A stretch of 64,000 bases of DNA from Schistosoma haematobium (GCF_000699445.3 NC_067197.1:5028152-5092151), one strand, 5' to 3'. Counted from the stretch's first letter, positions 23,901 to 39,300 are shown. The notes: generated by a model from the letters alone, not told the origin. Numbers and translations are program-made.

Positions 23901-26900
23901 GGCAAAATACTTTTGTATTATAAGGGCATTATTTATGATCTGGAAGTATATATATAGAAATATTCTAAAGAGAAAGAATATGTATTTGTAAAATCTCAGC
24001 GAATGAATTTGAAGTAAATCTAGCGTTTCACCTGGCAATCTGATCCAAGCTTTTTCAAAGAAATATAATCAAACAACAAAATTATCGAATATAAGTAGGT
24101 ACCATGGTTCTTCGGTTTACTGTATACTGAATAAGCCATTGTAAACGTTGATTGGATGGCTTATTCAGTATACAGTAAATCGGAGAACCATGGTACCTAT
24201 TTATATTCGATAACTTTGTTGTTTGATTATATTTCTTTGAAAAAGCTTGGATCAGATTGCCAGGTGAAACTCTAGATTTACTTCAAATTCATTCGCTGAG
24301 ATTTTACAAATACATATTCTTTCTCTTTAGAATATTTCTATGTTCTGGTTGTTGTTGTTTTTTTTTTAAAGCATCCAGTAAAAATATATTCGAATGAAAC
24401 AAGATTGAAATTGTCTATATATTCAAAAAGGTCTTATCAACTAACTAAATAGTCCTTTTTGCCTAATTATTTTAAATGTAAATCTATAGTCATAATAACA
24501 TCAATGCACTTAACTACTTACTATTCAATAAAAATTAATTATGAATAAATTTATCATTTCTAATCATCTCTTTTACTAATACTATGAATATGTTTTTATT
24601 AAAATATGTCAATTGTTACCATGTGTCGTTTCTAATGGATATATATATATATAGAGAGAGAGAGGGAGGGAGAGGGGAGAGGGGGAGGGAGGGAGGGAGG
24701 TAGAGCATCTAATTGATTATAAAAAACAAACTAATGGAAGTAATCATTTAGAGATTGTTATACTACTATCATATTACATAATAACCATAAACAAATAATT
24801 AATTTTATGATATCTTCATTATTAATTTATAATTTAATTACTACATAAAAATAATGGAATTATTGGGTTATTCTCAATAGATAGATTAATTCAAATGAAA
24901 AAAAGTTAATTCATTTTTAATGATTGAATTCATGAATCCATTGAAACCAGATCAATATGGGGAACCTGTAGCACTGTACAATTGTTTCGTCCTAGTATAG
25001 GACTCCTTAGTAGTAGTGAGCATCTGCGATGCCGTACGTGGGATTCGTACTCGGAATCTTTGATCTTGGGTGCGAACACTTAACCTATAGACCACCGAGC
25101 CAGCCAGCATCCAACTGTGTTAATGTCTAACTTTAATCATTCAACAATATTATGCGACCGTCCACCATTGTCTTCAGTACATCCGTGAATTAAATGACTG
25201 TACATTTAATTCATTCAGTGAAAACTATAATTATAGTTATATTACAGAATGTTATTAATTGGTAGTTAATTATAATTGACAAATCTCAATCATATGGTCC
25301 AATCCTAATTTTATAAACAATGTTCATAAACATTCAATTATAATCCGTAAAAAATAGATAAGTTTGACTTGGAGATTCTCACTAATTATGTTCAATAGAT
25401 ATGTAAGTAACAACATTTGATACAGCTTATTGAGATAATTAATTTATATCTATTAAAATGATGACATATAACTATTATGTATTAAGCAGCCTGTTGATCT
25501 AACAATTAGGTCTTTACCATTAGACCTAACGGTTTATGAATTTCATATCTAGAGAGATGGTGATTGTACACAGCTGAATAGTTGCATAGAAAGTTAGATA
25601 TCCAATGCTTCGTTTTCTTTTCTTAATGTTTTACTGATATCATATATAATAATAATCACATACCTATTGTCTTTCCAATACATATTAAACATATATATTC
25701 AGTAATTCGAATAAATAGTTTACATATCTAAATACAAATATACATTAGAAACATTTTGAAGAAACCTGATTGTTTCTATTAAGTTGGATACATGATAAAG
25801 TGATTATTATTTTTTAATAATCATTTTCCTTAGTCTAACAATAATGAAAACATGTAAATACTTTACATTAATCATTAAGGTTTATTTCAATAGATTAAAA
25901 CAAAGCAGTACTATGATATTGTCTTAAGATAGTTTTGAGATGGTAGAGATGGGATTAATCGTTTTTTTTTTGAATTACTTTTATCTTTAGTATTATATTA
26001 ACAAATGAAAGGAAAATATACTATCATATAACCAGAAAAAGATCATATTAGTTATTTCATAATGTGAATATCTAGTATCGATATTAGATAATGAAAAACT
26101 AAGGGTATTCTCTTTAGGTCTAAACATTTGTGATATTCATAATCATTGTAACCACATAGATACAGATATTTCTTTTAAAACATTCCATTATAAGAATTTT
26201 CGACTAAAAAAACTTTCATCAGATAGTATTTCATAGTATTTGGGCGTCGAATTGATATAAAACTATTAACTATAATGAATTACGGTATTTATAATGTTGA
26301 TGATTAGAATACATTTAAAAAAGTTTGAACTAGATTATATTAGGGTGAAATGTTGGATATATTTCAGAGTTATTTGATAAGATTTTATAAAATACGTTCT
26401 TACTTCTTAATATTCTATTGAATTTGTTATGTTCGTGAACTTGAATGCTACTACTGATTCGTTTTACTCGGAACAGAACGAAGAACCAAGGATTCAGAGA
26501 CTCAATAGGCTATACTGGTCCGCTGTCCCCAACTCAGTTAACTCGATCCAGAAGTCTTGGTAAGATGTAGAAAGTGTATTCTACAGACACCCAGAAGATA
26601 CCAGGTCCACCAAGCACATAAATCAAGCGTATTCATACAAAATATATATAATCGATATTGCCATGGAAGTTTTTAAACATTTAATCGATAAGTTCGTCAA
26701 TCGACTACGTGCGCGGATGGTAAGAAATGCCTAAGCATACATCTGCATACAAGCTCCACAAAGATGAAATTACAAAATATGAGTTTTGGGGATCTAACGA
26801 CCACAATAGAATTGTTTTACAATAGTTTGGATTTTAAAAAACAACTATTGGTCATAATTGATTGATCACTGGGTGATGATCAATGTCATGTGTGTCAATT

Positions 26901-29417
26901 CCTTCTCAGTGCAGATCGAATGCTATAGACCAGTTCCCTAAAGATTACAGGTACACCTTGCTGACGAGTGCTGAGTAACACGAAACCTGGGTCCAGGGTT
27001 TCCTGTTGACTACTTACAACCACTATCTTATCTTAACATAGTGCACACAATGTCGAGTCACCTGAACTAGTGACCACATTGCAACATAGTCGATAGCATT
27101 TAATCTGCACTAGGAATGACTTGACACACATGACATTGATTATCACCCAGTGATCAATCAAATTTGACCAATAGTTGTTTTTTTAAAATCCAAACTATTG
27201 CAAAACAATTCTATTGTGGTCGTTAGATCCCCAAAACTCATATTTTGTCCTAAAGCACCAATTCCCTCAAGATTATAGGTACACTTTGCTGACGACTGTC
27301 AAGTAGCCCGAAACCTGGGTCCAGGGTCTCCTGTTGACTACCTCCAACCACCATCTAAAAATTATTGGTTTTTAACAGTTTATATAAGCCAAATAAAGTT
27401 AATATCATGTATATTTTATCATACTCTAAGTGATATACAATATAATGTATATAAAAGAAATAACAATTACATTTGTAAAACATGAAAAATATTTCCCTGT
27501 AGACAGGAATTATAAAATTATTTGATTGATTTTTCGTGACTTAGTTGGATTTGAACATTAACACCATTGGATGCTGGTCGATTTAGTAGTTTAGAGGTTA
27601 AGCATTCACGCACGAAACCGATAGATTCTGGGTTCGAACCTCGCGAGGCGGAATCGTGGGTGCTCACTGTTGAGGAGTCCTACAATAGGATGAAACGGCC
27701 ATCCAGTGCTTTCAGGTTTTTCATGGTGTTCTAGATTTAATTAACTCATAATCATAACTAATGAAATTTTGATATTTATTTAATTCAATGAATATTGGTG
27801 TGTGTTCCTTTGTGTTCCATTTCAATGAATGAAATAGTCGCTATAATTTAGAAACTATTTCATATAACAGGATATTTATGTGAACTTCCTATAATAGTAT
27901 AACTCAAGCAAATAAAAGAAAATGTATTTATCCTAACGAAAATGCATGAAATCGACAAATGACTTATGAGAAATTGTTCAGATAAAAGTAGAACATTAAA
28001 ATGTTAGAAAATATCTCTAGTTCAGAAAATTGGTTTACCTTTATATATTCTCGGTAGCACGAATTGTCAACCACTGTTGATAAATTTCATAAACACACAC
28101 CCTACATTTACACTAATAAAGTTGTTAAATTATGTTTATTTCTTCATTCACACATCCAAGTCCTCACAATGATCAAGTAGACTTCTAATGTTGAAATTAC
28201 GCTGACACTTTTAAGCACTACCATGAGAACAATCAATATATACCAAGGGGTTATATGTAAACTTTAAACGAGTTAGAATGAGTTTTAAATCATTATACAC
28301 TAAATATTCTACATAGAATATTCATGCACTTATGGTAACAGTCTTAGAATCAAATAATTCAGTAAATGAATACATGATAATTACATTTATAAAACATGAC
28401 AAATATTTCCTTTTAGACAGGAACTATACAATTATTTGATTGATTTTTTTGGTTGTTGTTGTTGTAAAAACATTAAATGTACAAATGTATTAATATTATT
28501 CTATAATATATTGTAATTATAATAATTAATATATATTTAGTGATGTAATAGTCCATATACATGATTAACATCAGAAGGGGCTTTGTGGATATTATAGTAA
28601 TTTCAACAGTTGAGATCATGAGTCAATTAAAGCTAGACCACCATGGGAAACCTAGAAGCACAGAACAGTCGTTTTGTTATAGTATGGGCCTCCTCAGTGG
28701 CAGTGCACATCCACGATCCCACCCCCTCCGCGAGATTCGAACCCAAGACCTATCGATCTCGCGCGTGAGCGCTTAACCACTAGACCACTGAGCCAGCACC
28801 CAACGATGTTAATATCTAACTTCAACCAATCCATGAAATTGCGCCACCGTACACCATTGTCTTGAGTGAGCTGATATCTCACCACAGACCTGGCTGAACT
28901 CCACTGGTAACGACTTCACACTAGAACTCCAAGAAATGCCTCTTGAAGTCAGTCACTAGTGAGCAGATGATTAATATCAGAAGGGGTTTCGTGGAGATTT
29001 TGGTTGACCTGATTGAGTTCTATTAATCATTGTGTTTTGTAGTCCCATGCTCTCTGTTTTGATTTTATTTTCTTTAGTTATAGATTATTATAATCAATTT
29101 GTTTTGGTTCAGGAAATGACCTTGAATATACCATTCATTCATTAATAGAATATCCATTTAAAAAGAATTAAAAGTTCATGGTTATTCCCTTTCACTGTCA
29201 TAATACACGTTTAAAATGTGCTACCTAAATAATTTCTAAACTAGAAAACACTTTAAACAATCTAATACCACATACCTGATATTTATATCATACCTGTAAA
29301 CTGGCATGAAATCAGTAATTATTATTTTCAGAACATTTACATATTTATTATACTAAAAAAAGTCACTTTCGTAACAGATGTTATGTAAACTTGGGTTTAG
29401 AAAATCTTCATACAACT

Positions 29418-29471
<54 letters not shown>

Positions 29472-32400
29472 AAATCTATACAGTATATCTAAAGTATAGA
29501 ACAAAATCTGATCATTTATGAAGACATAACTGTTAGACTATGTACTATGCAGTGTAGCAGTAAATAAGATTCTTTCATGTAAGAATTTGTTGATTTTACA
29601 AACGAAACTGATACAAAAGTGCATAGAATAATAAATATCTAGGTATCAGTAACTTAATGGATCAATGTATTAATGGTCTAGTTGTTAAGCGCTCGCGTGT
29701 GAGACTGATAGGTCCTGGATTCGAATCCCGTCAGGCTTGATTGTCTATTCGCACTGCCGAGGAGTCCCACAATAGGATGAATAGGCTGTCTAGTGCTTCT
29801 AGATTTTCCATGGTGTTCTAGCTTCAATTAACTCATGATTTCAACTATTGAAATTACTACAATCTCTACAAATCCCCTTCTGATATTAATCTATTATTGT
29901 TTAAGACGAAAGATAATGAATGTGAATATCAATATTGAAATGTGCATAGATCCAATGGATCAGTCCTAAATAACACAAAACCTATTTTCTAAACTACACT
30001 ACTTACTATTCATTATCTAACTTAATACATAAATAAATAAATAAAACAGGATTATTTACTTTTTAGTTATTTACATAAACAACAAAATGATTTACAAAGA
30101 ATCATTTATTAGACAATTTCAATAAATGATATAACAGGTGTTGTTATATCTTGTATAAAGTTTAAATATATAGAAATAGAAATAGAAAAAAACATTAAGA
30201 ATATCAAATGTACCTATGGTTATATAAATGAGAATATTCTGGAAAATTTCATTTACTTATTTTACAAAAACATCACTGTATCCATGGTGATTGAACTAAG
30301 TTACAGTGAACATACTCTGAAATTATTATTATTATTATTATTATTATTAATAGTAGTAGTAGTAGTAGTAGTATAAAACATAACTACATTTTACTATATT
30401 AAAAACATCTTATTCATATTAGATTTATTATTTAGATATAAACAGATTATGAAATGTTTTATGAACTGTGAAATAACACCTAATTACATAAAAAGATAAA
30501 CTATATATATATGTATTTTCTTTAATATTAGGTTCTTTATCCTTTAGTTGTTCTTTTTTTCTTTACACAATTTTAGTATATTAGATCAAAGTGAATATAA
30601 AATGTTAGAAGATACTTTAAAATGTTTTGATATTTCATTATCAAAATTTATCAAGTTTTTTATCAATACAAGAGATAGTGTAAGACTATTCATCAGTAGA
30701 TATCCATGATCAAGAGCACGAGATTTGAACCCAGAATCTTAGGTCTCTCGTGTAAAGGCTAAATCTCTTGACTACTGTGACTGAATCCAATAGTGTTATT
30801 GTTTAACTTCAAACAATCTACGATGTTACGCGACTATCTATTATTGTCTTCAATGAGTAACTGCTTCACACTGAAGGTAATAGGAGATCTTCTCGCGTCA
30901 TTGTGGATTGGTTGAAGTTAAACATTAACACCGTTGGATGCCGATTCAGTAGTCAAGGAGTGGGGTGTTCAAGCGCGTGACCGAAGATCCTGTGTTCGGA
31001 TCCCACGTGTGGGATCGTGAACGCACATTGTTGAAAAGTTCTATACTAGGATGAAACGACCTTTCAGTGCTTTCAGTTCTCAATGGTCGTCCAAATTAGA
31101 TCACTTCATGATTTTGATGAAATTCAATAATCTCTGCAATCCCAAAGTCACAATAAATAGTGTTTATTAATGCATTTTTTGCTTTAGAAGTTATCTAATT
31201 TAGACAAAAAGTTCAAGAGTGGTTAACATAAACAGCTAACTTTACAGTTACGATGAGTGTGTATTTACAATCATAATTGGCAGTGAATTAAAGAAATTAT
31301 AAAAAATATTGGTCATCAGTAATATATAAAATGGTTATGAACTTATTAATGACCATGAGTTTGATACTTGAAGGCTTATTATATAGAGGCAAATGATATG
31401 ACAAACTTGTGTAGACCGAAATATGTGGAGTGAGGTATAAACATGCGATCAAGTAGTTTAAAATTGATTACTTTAACCGACGAATTACTCAATCACTACT
31501 TAGGATTTTGTTTAGCCAATCAATTTAGAGGGAGGTTGATTATGAATACAGTGGTCTTGAGTGCTGTTAGAGGTATGAGGGCGGTTATCACTTCCCGGAT
31601 GCCCACACCGTGGAAGGGTTGTTCTGAAGGTATCCGAAAAAGAAATTGGATTAAAGGTGGTCTTAGTGACCTGAAGGCGCGACCGCAGTGCCTAAGGGTC
31701 AACTGCTTGAGGTCGGTCACATACGACCTTTTTGTGAGTAATTTTCATGTTAGCTTCGTACTTCTTGAGACCTTACCGCCGGAGACGGATATCCGTGAGA
31801 TAAGGCGAGGTGTGCATTTTTAAGGCCGACATTTTCTAACCCCACACCTCCTTGTGGGAAGGCAGCATTGCCGTTACGCTGGTTGTCTGAAGGAAACACC
31901 TTACTGCTGTCACACCTCTGTACAGTCAGCAGTACGGCTTCGCTATCAGACCTTGAGTTTGTTGCCTTTAGTCTTACCGTTCTTTAACTGACTTGTCTGG
32001 CATGGTAGGACCTTGAGCGACGATTGTTCCAGCCAGTATAGCTCGATTGGTTCATCACGGTAGACAAGCCCGATCGCCACATCAAGGTAGCAACAACGGT
32101 CGGGTAATAAAAATAGATATTTGAGAAAATAAAATAAAATGAGAAGTAGAATACACTAGAGACTCTAAACAGTTATTTAAATGAAAGGTAACAAAACGTA
32201 AGATAAATCAGCCAATCAATGGTTACACTACAGTTCACTGATGGAATTACAACGATATAAATTGTCGAGTAAATTCACTGACATTACGTCATAGAAACTT
32301 GATATTACGAGTGTTTTACATTATACCTGATTGATGAAACATTTTACCTTATTAACATTATCATTTTAATTCGTTATTATAAGAAAGTGTATAAAATAAT

Positions 32401-33299
32401 GGATTACTTTAGAAAACCAATTTAAATCAGTACGTTTTGATACAAACAACAACACATACAAGGAAAAACTGACCACAATAGTTTTTTTTCGTTTCTTTAC
32501 CTTTTTTCTAGTTATAAATGATTAGGTAAACTGTCTTGTGAACCAACAGCATGCACCTTGCATGACTTGAATGTGACATCTATCATTTCAAAACATGTAT
32601 GAAGTTGTGCCCATCCCATCTCTATATAGTATTTATGCCCTTAAAAAAACACTTATTGTACAAGATAATTCTATAATTACAGGATTTATAACTATTATGC
32701 TGTGAATCTTTTAAATAACTTCTTACTCTAAAATGACATCACATCTGATCTTACGCATCACATTACAATTTTTAATCAAAATCATTTATGAATCACACCT
32801 TTTTAAGTAAAGTACTTCTAAAGAATGCTGATACTTTATTTATTTCAACCAGAAAATATCTCTTAAAATTGGTGTATATATGATGAATGCTACTTTTGTT
32901 GACAGATATAAGTAGTATATGACACAAATCAGAAAAGGGAATGCCTTGGCATCAGAAGAATGAGAAGAACAGTAATATTAAAGAGAGAATAATTGTAATG
33001 ACAATACAAATGAAAGAACGATGACGTTTGCAAGAGTGACAATTAATGAATGATATACAAATGATGTATTTATCATTAAATCAAACTACTAAATATGGTG
33101 TTCCTTTTATTCAATCTATCAATGTACTTAATCACACATTATTAGATGAAGAAAAGATAATGAAATGAAAATCAAAACAGAAGAAATAATACAAAATTGA
33201 AGAGATATGATTCAGTGAAGTATATACTGTCATTCAAATGATTTATTTGTTTACCTGATAGGATCCATAAACAATGTGTGTATGTGTATATTTACTTTG

Positions 33300-33340
<41 letters not shown>

Positions 33341-36300
33341 AATAAAATTGTTTACATTTTAGATTAAATCTATGATAATTAAACTCACAGAAAATAAAAT
33401 AGAAAATGTATCCATAACAAAGTTCAACAAAGGAGCAAAGACTTGATGATTTAGAATTATTTCTATCTAAGTTAATCAATGAATGAAAAGGATGAGATCC
33501 TTCATCAGTGCGTATCTATGATCATGCATGCAGGACTCGAATCCGAGACTGTCTATCTCTCATGTGAACATTTTACATCTAGATTAATGAACTGGCATTC
33601 ATTGATGCTAATAACTAACTTCAACCAGTCTCCAATATTGTGTAACCATCTTCTGTCTTCGGTTGATAAATGCCTCAAATCCGGGTGCGAGATGGTAGAT
33701 GCACACTGTTAGGAAGTTTCATACTAGAATAAAACGGTTGTCCAGTACTTTTAGGTTTTTAATAATGGTCTAACATTGGTCAATTCATCATCTTAATCAA
33801 AAGTCAACAATCTCCACGATCCTACACAGAGTATATAAAGTAGTTTGGATTTCATAACTTTCCTACAGATTTTTTAAGATTGTGATTAAAATATATGAAC
33901 ATATTAACAGTTATTATACAAGTTAACTATCAATGATTTCATGGATTGATACGATGTTTTTTTTAGTTCATAGGCCTACACTAAATTTGTTATTAATTCA
34001 TTATCATATAAACAAAATGATTTGTTTTAATACATCTTCACAGTTATTTATATGCTTACTAATTTTTTTCTTTGTACTTCTGATGAAAGTCATTTGTTTC
34101 TTTAAAACATATTAATTCAATTAAATAGACTATCCAGCCTACTTATTGGTTGTATTTTTTTTAATATTTTTATATTTACCTTATTTCAAACTTTGAAGAT
34201 GGATAGATTAAGTGGAGGAATTAGGAAGCTCTTTTTAATTTATAATATACATTAAAACTAAACTTCCGTTATTTCTGTATTAGTTAATCTATATAAACAA
34301 CTGACCAATACTAACAGTTTTTTATCAGTATATAGTAACTTTGTAGAGTGAGTTACATTCTACAATTTCTATCACAGACTGGCTTTAGCTAAACGATTAT
34401 TGAAAACTAAGAAACACTATACACTATTCAGGATTGGGTACTAAAGGAATTGACTGAGAATTAAACCCATGAACTTTGTGTCTCATGATAGGTTCTTAAA
34501 CTTAAGGTCATCAAGTTGATATATTTTGGAATATATTTTAAACGTCAATCAATTCTCCATGATATACATTCTTCTTTCAATCCAAATGGTAAGTAACTAG
34601 CTCACACCTGGTATGATTGAACTTCACTGATCAAGGTTCCTTACTGAAGATTCAAACATTATCTCGTGAAATCAGTTAGCTTTAGGCCTACAATTATTAT
34701 TAATATACAGGATTTTCTGAAATAATCGAATCTTAGGCATTAACACCGTTGGATACCGGCTCAGTGGTCTAATGGTTGAGCGCTCGCGTGCAAGACTGAT
34801 AGTTTCTGGGTTCGAATCTCACGGAGGGGGGTGGGATCGTGGATGCGCACTGCTGAGGAGTCCCATACTAGGACGAAAATGTCGTCCAGTGCTTCCAGAT
34901 TTTCCATGGTGGTCTAGATTCAATTGACTGATGATTTCAACTATTGAGATAACTAATAATCCTTCTTTTTTAATTAAAACATTATTTTAAACGAAGTTGG
35001 AATAAAAAAGTCAAACTAGTACATTTTTAACCCTTCACAATAAAATGGAATTCATAAACTCTATATGATTTACATGCTTGAACAAAATACAATGTATAGT
35101 ATAATAAGTAATGAATAAATTTGTTTAATATTTTTCTATACTCAGCAATATCACAGTTGGAGACAAAAAATATATACATATACGGGTAAAAACGTCATAG
35201 TAATCAGTAGATGTCGATATTTATTAAAACAATATGGCGACAATTGAAATAAGTAGACAATATTGATTTAGTGGTTAATATGAATTAATGATAAAAAGAA
35301 ATGTTGGTTACTTTTTTAAAAATAAAAAAATAACAGAAATAATTATTCTTTTCTGTTAGGATATTAATAACATTTTACGTCATTTTAAAGATAAAACCTG
35401 AAATGGTTTATATATATATGGAGAGAGAGAGGCATCTTGGAGGTCGACACAAATACACACATATCCACGTTGTTAGACTTCTAGCCAGCACGGCGAGATA
35501 TGTCAGTAATTAACAAACCTTTAACAGAATTTGAGCTCCAAGTAGCTCACCCTAGTTTCCTATTGCTTTAACTGTTTTCTCATTTGATTCTTCTTTTGTT
35601 TGGCTTTCTAAGTTATAAACTGCGTTTCGAAATATAATTTTCAACTATTAATGACTGAATCCTGTGTCGAATTTGACATCATCCTTCACTTGGTAAGGAA
35701 CTAGAAGCTTTTGATACAGATACATGCTATGCTTTTGAAATATACCTATAACACTGCTTTTGGTCAATCAAACAAAATGAAGTCATTTGGTTCAATCAAT
35801 ATTTGTTTTCAAGTTATCACTCAGTCGAATGATATGAAAAATGCCAATCACCTGGTATAAATAACTAAATCTTGTATTTAAGTTTGATAAAGTGAGTACG
35901 AGATCACGAATTATCATAGTTTCATCCGTTTATTTCAAACTGTTGATTAATTTAAACCCATCTCTCTTCAACGAGAATTAAGCGTGATTGCTAGGTCTTA
36001 AGTCTATTGGCACTCATCTACCACTTTGTATATAAACATGTTGCTTTATTAGAAGAAATCCTGTTCGTCTATTTCATATAATTTTATTCAGGTGTTTGAA
36101 TTAATAACCCCATATCATGAGAAATCATTTCTCAGCTTCATCACATCAGTATCATCGAACCAATAAATTACTTACTTACTTACGCCTGTTACTCCTAATG
36201 CAGCATAGGCCGCCGCGGAGTTAAACCAACAAATCCTTATTCGTAACAGTAGTGATAAGCTATTTAGCATTTCAATAAATACGATACTGCTAGGTACGTT

Positions 36301-39300
36301 CAAGTTCACGTAAGTATAATGTTTAGCAACAATATGATATTTCAGAAAACATAATTAATTTGAAAATTATTTGAATTAGGGCAGTTGACAAATGTCAGTC
36401 TAACTCATTAAACAAGATTATAATTTTATTCACTCAGCTTTAAGCTATACATTTTTTTCTACAAGCTAACAACTATACCGTTATGAACAAGAACAAAGGC
36501 GCGGACAACCAAGTGTATCTTAGTTAAACATAACAGTATATCTTCATAAAAGCTGAGAATCATACAGTAGATATTTCATTTGCAAAATGTCAATAAATTG
36601 TGTTAGACTTTGTTGTTCCTTCGTTTCCACACCAATCACTCTCTGTTCTTATTCTCTTTTCTTCGATTTCCTCAACCTTCTACCACCAAACATTCCACTT
36701 TCGGTTAATGACACATCCTACTTATATCTGTTGACATCAGTAGCACACACCACAGTACCCATTTGTTTAAATAAAGTAGTTTGAACGAACTTTAAACTTA
36801 CAATACAGTGGTCAACGATTAAGTTATCATTTTCAAATTTATGTAGGGATATAAAAAGAAAACCTGAATGTATATTCTTATTTTCGGTTAGCTCATTCAC
36901 CTCATAAAAATTATAAACTTTTATTGAACAATGTAACTGAATTGTTGATAAAAAAATTTCTGAAAAGAACTATATAAACTCAGGTTTTCCCACTAAATAT
37001 CTCACGAAAGACTAAGTATTATAACAAGATATTTCGACCTAAAAGTAGATCATAAAAAAAACAATATTGTCGATAATATTTCACAAGCTAGTGGCTATCA
37101 GGACTCAGTAGCTAGGTGGATAACTCGATGGCCTTAGAAACAGACGATATTGGTTTCGAGTCCTAGGGTGAAAATTAACTCTGGAATGCAGGTACATTCA
37201 GCTGACGAGTCCCAAATACGATGAAACGCGCGTTCTAGATTCTACTGCTAACCATTATCCACTTTTGCTTAAGGTAATATTGAGGCATTACGCACAGTAT
37301 GCACATACGCCAACAAGAGACTGATCAATTTCAGACGTAAACATCAATGGGATGATTCTAATAAATAATACAAAAATAAATTAATACTGTCAATAACTTT
37401 CTTTCACACTTACTTACATCACATGAATATTCAATAGTTTGTTTAAGTTTACTATCAGTACATTTCTCATTTGTTATTTTATTCGCATTTTCATGATCAT
37501 CATAATCCTTTTTTTTATTGTTTGAAATTTCATCATATTCTGTATTATTGTTGGATAAAGTTGTATTACATGAATCACTTTCAATTTGTTTTACTTTCAT
37601 TGACTGTCTTGCATGAGCCAAACGTCTAGCTGATGGGGAAACACAAAAATGTTTCCAATCTGGTTTACAACCATAACCAAATGCATTTAAAGCAGCATTA
37701 AGGTAAGTCGGTTCTAAAGTTGAAAATGTAAGTAAACATGTGTTCTATGAGAATAACTATACTTATTAGAAATATTATACACTATAAAATAATAACTTAC
37801 TTGATAAAATTTGAAAATTAATATAGCTGTATTCTAAAGGTTTTTAGTTATTCTATTATTTACTTGTTTTCAAAAGGGGTTTGTGAAGATTTTAGTAATT
37901 TCACAAATTGAAATCATGAGTCAATTGAAGCTAGAACACCATGGGAAACCTAGAAGCACTGGATGGCCGTTTCGTCCTAGTATAGGACTCCTCAGCAGTG
38001 CGCATCCACGATCCCGCGGGATTCGAACCCAAGACCTATCAGACTCGCGCCAGGCGCTTAACCAACTAGATCACTGAGCCGGCATCCAACGGTGTTAATG
38101 TCTAACTTCAACCAATCCACGAAGTTGCGCCACCGTACTCCATTGTCTTCAATGAGTTACTATCTCACAACAGACCTGGTTGAACTCCACTGGTAACGGC
38201 TTCTCACTAGAACTTCAGGAGGATCTCTTGAAGTCAGTCACTAGTGAGCAGATGATTATTATCAGAAGGGGTTTGTGGAGATTTTCGAAGTTTCATAGAT
38301 ATTTACTTATTCCTCCAAATTATTTTTGATAATATTTTCTCAAAATTTCGAAAAATAAAAAGATAATGCTACATTGCCTAGGCTACAGAAGACTATTTAT
38401 AAGGCTGGTAAATGAGGTATTTTACCTGGTTTAAATATGGCTGTGAGTACATGTTTAAAATCCACACAAAAAATAATAATCAGTACTATTTTATCAAATA
38501 GAAAGCATCCAATTTACACTTGATTTTTTTCTCGGTTAATTCAATGAAAGAACAAGGCAGAAGTACATTAGAATGAATTCGTATAAAGTTGAATACTAAA
38601 GTTCCACAACAATTTACCTCGCATAAACTATGGGACGTAAACATCGAAAGAACAGAACAAGCCAACACTATAGCACCTCACATGCAATTGAGTTTATCCG
38701 CATTTAACTCAGTTAAGCCCTTCTGCTAACTTATTTAGCGGACAAAGTCATCCGCACTATAACAATTTATTGTACCTTTATTATTATTATCGTACTTGTA
38801 TGAAATATGCATGCTTGAACATTACTTACCAGCTACGCACATATTCATTCTGCTAGTTTTATTATTAGCTGCTTAATTGATTCGATGATCTATTCATTTT
38901 CCCATATATATACATGTACATTTACACTCTACACACACTCTCGGTTCGCCGACTCACTAATTCGCCTCACTGCTCTGTGATCTGAGTTATCTGCTAATAA
39001 AACTGTAGTCACTGCTTCTCTTTGCCTTCTGATTTCAAATACCGTTGAGGATTATATGGTAACGGTTATGAGGGTGATTGGTTAACGAAGCACAGTCACT
39101 ACAAGACATTTCTTAGTTGAAATTTAACAATAATCAGCCAACTGTTTTACAGATAAATATTTTATGATACATAAGTATGCAAAGAGATTTAAGGTAACTT
39201 CATGAAATATATTATAAAATTAATTTTTCGATGGAGCTCAAATCAATTCCTCTCTTTTATTTCTTATCTTTTAAAATCCATCTCACCTTGTGTTTACATG

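Noticed and set aside
31443..31823. 126-codon plus-strand open frame
   Set aside because: It lies opposite the LINE 5' leader copy (31551-32107) and matches no protein.
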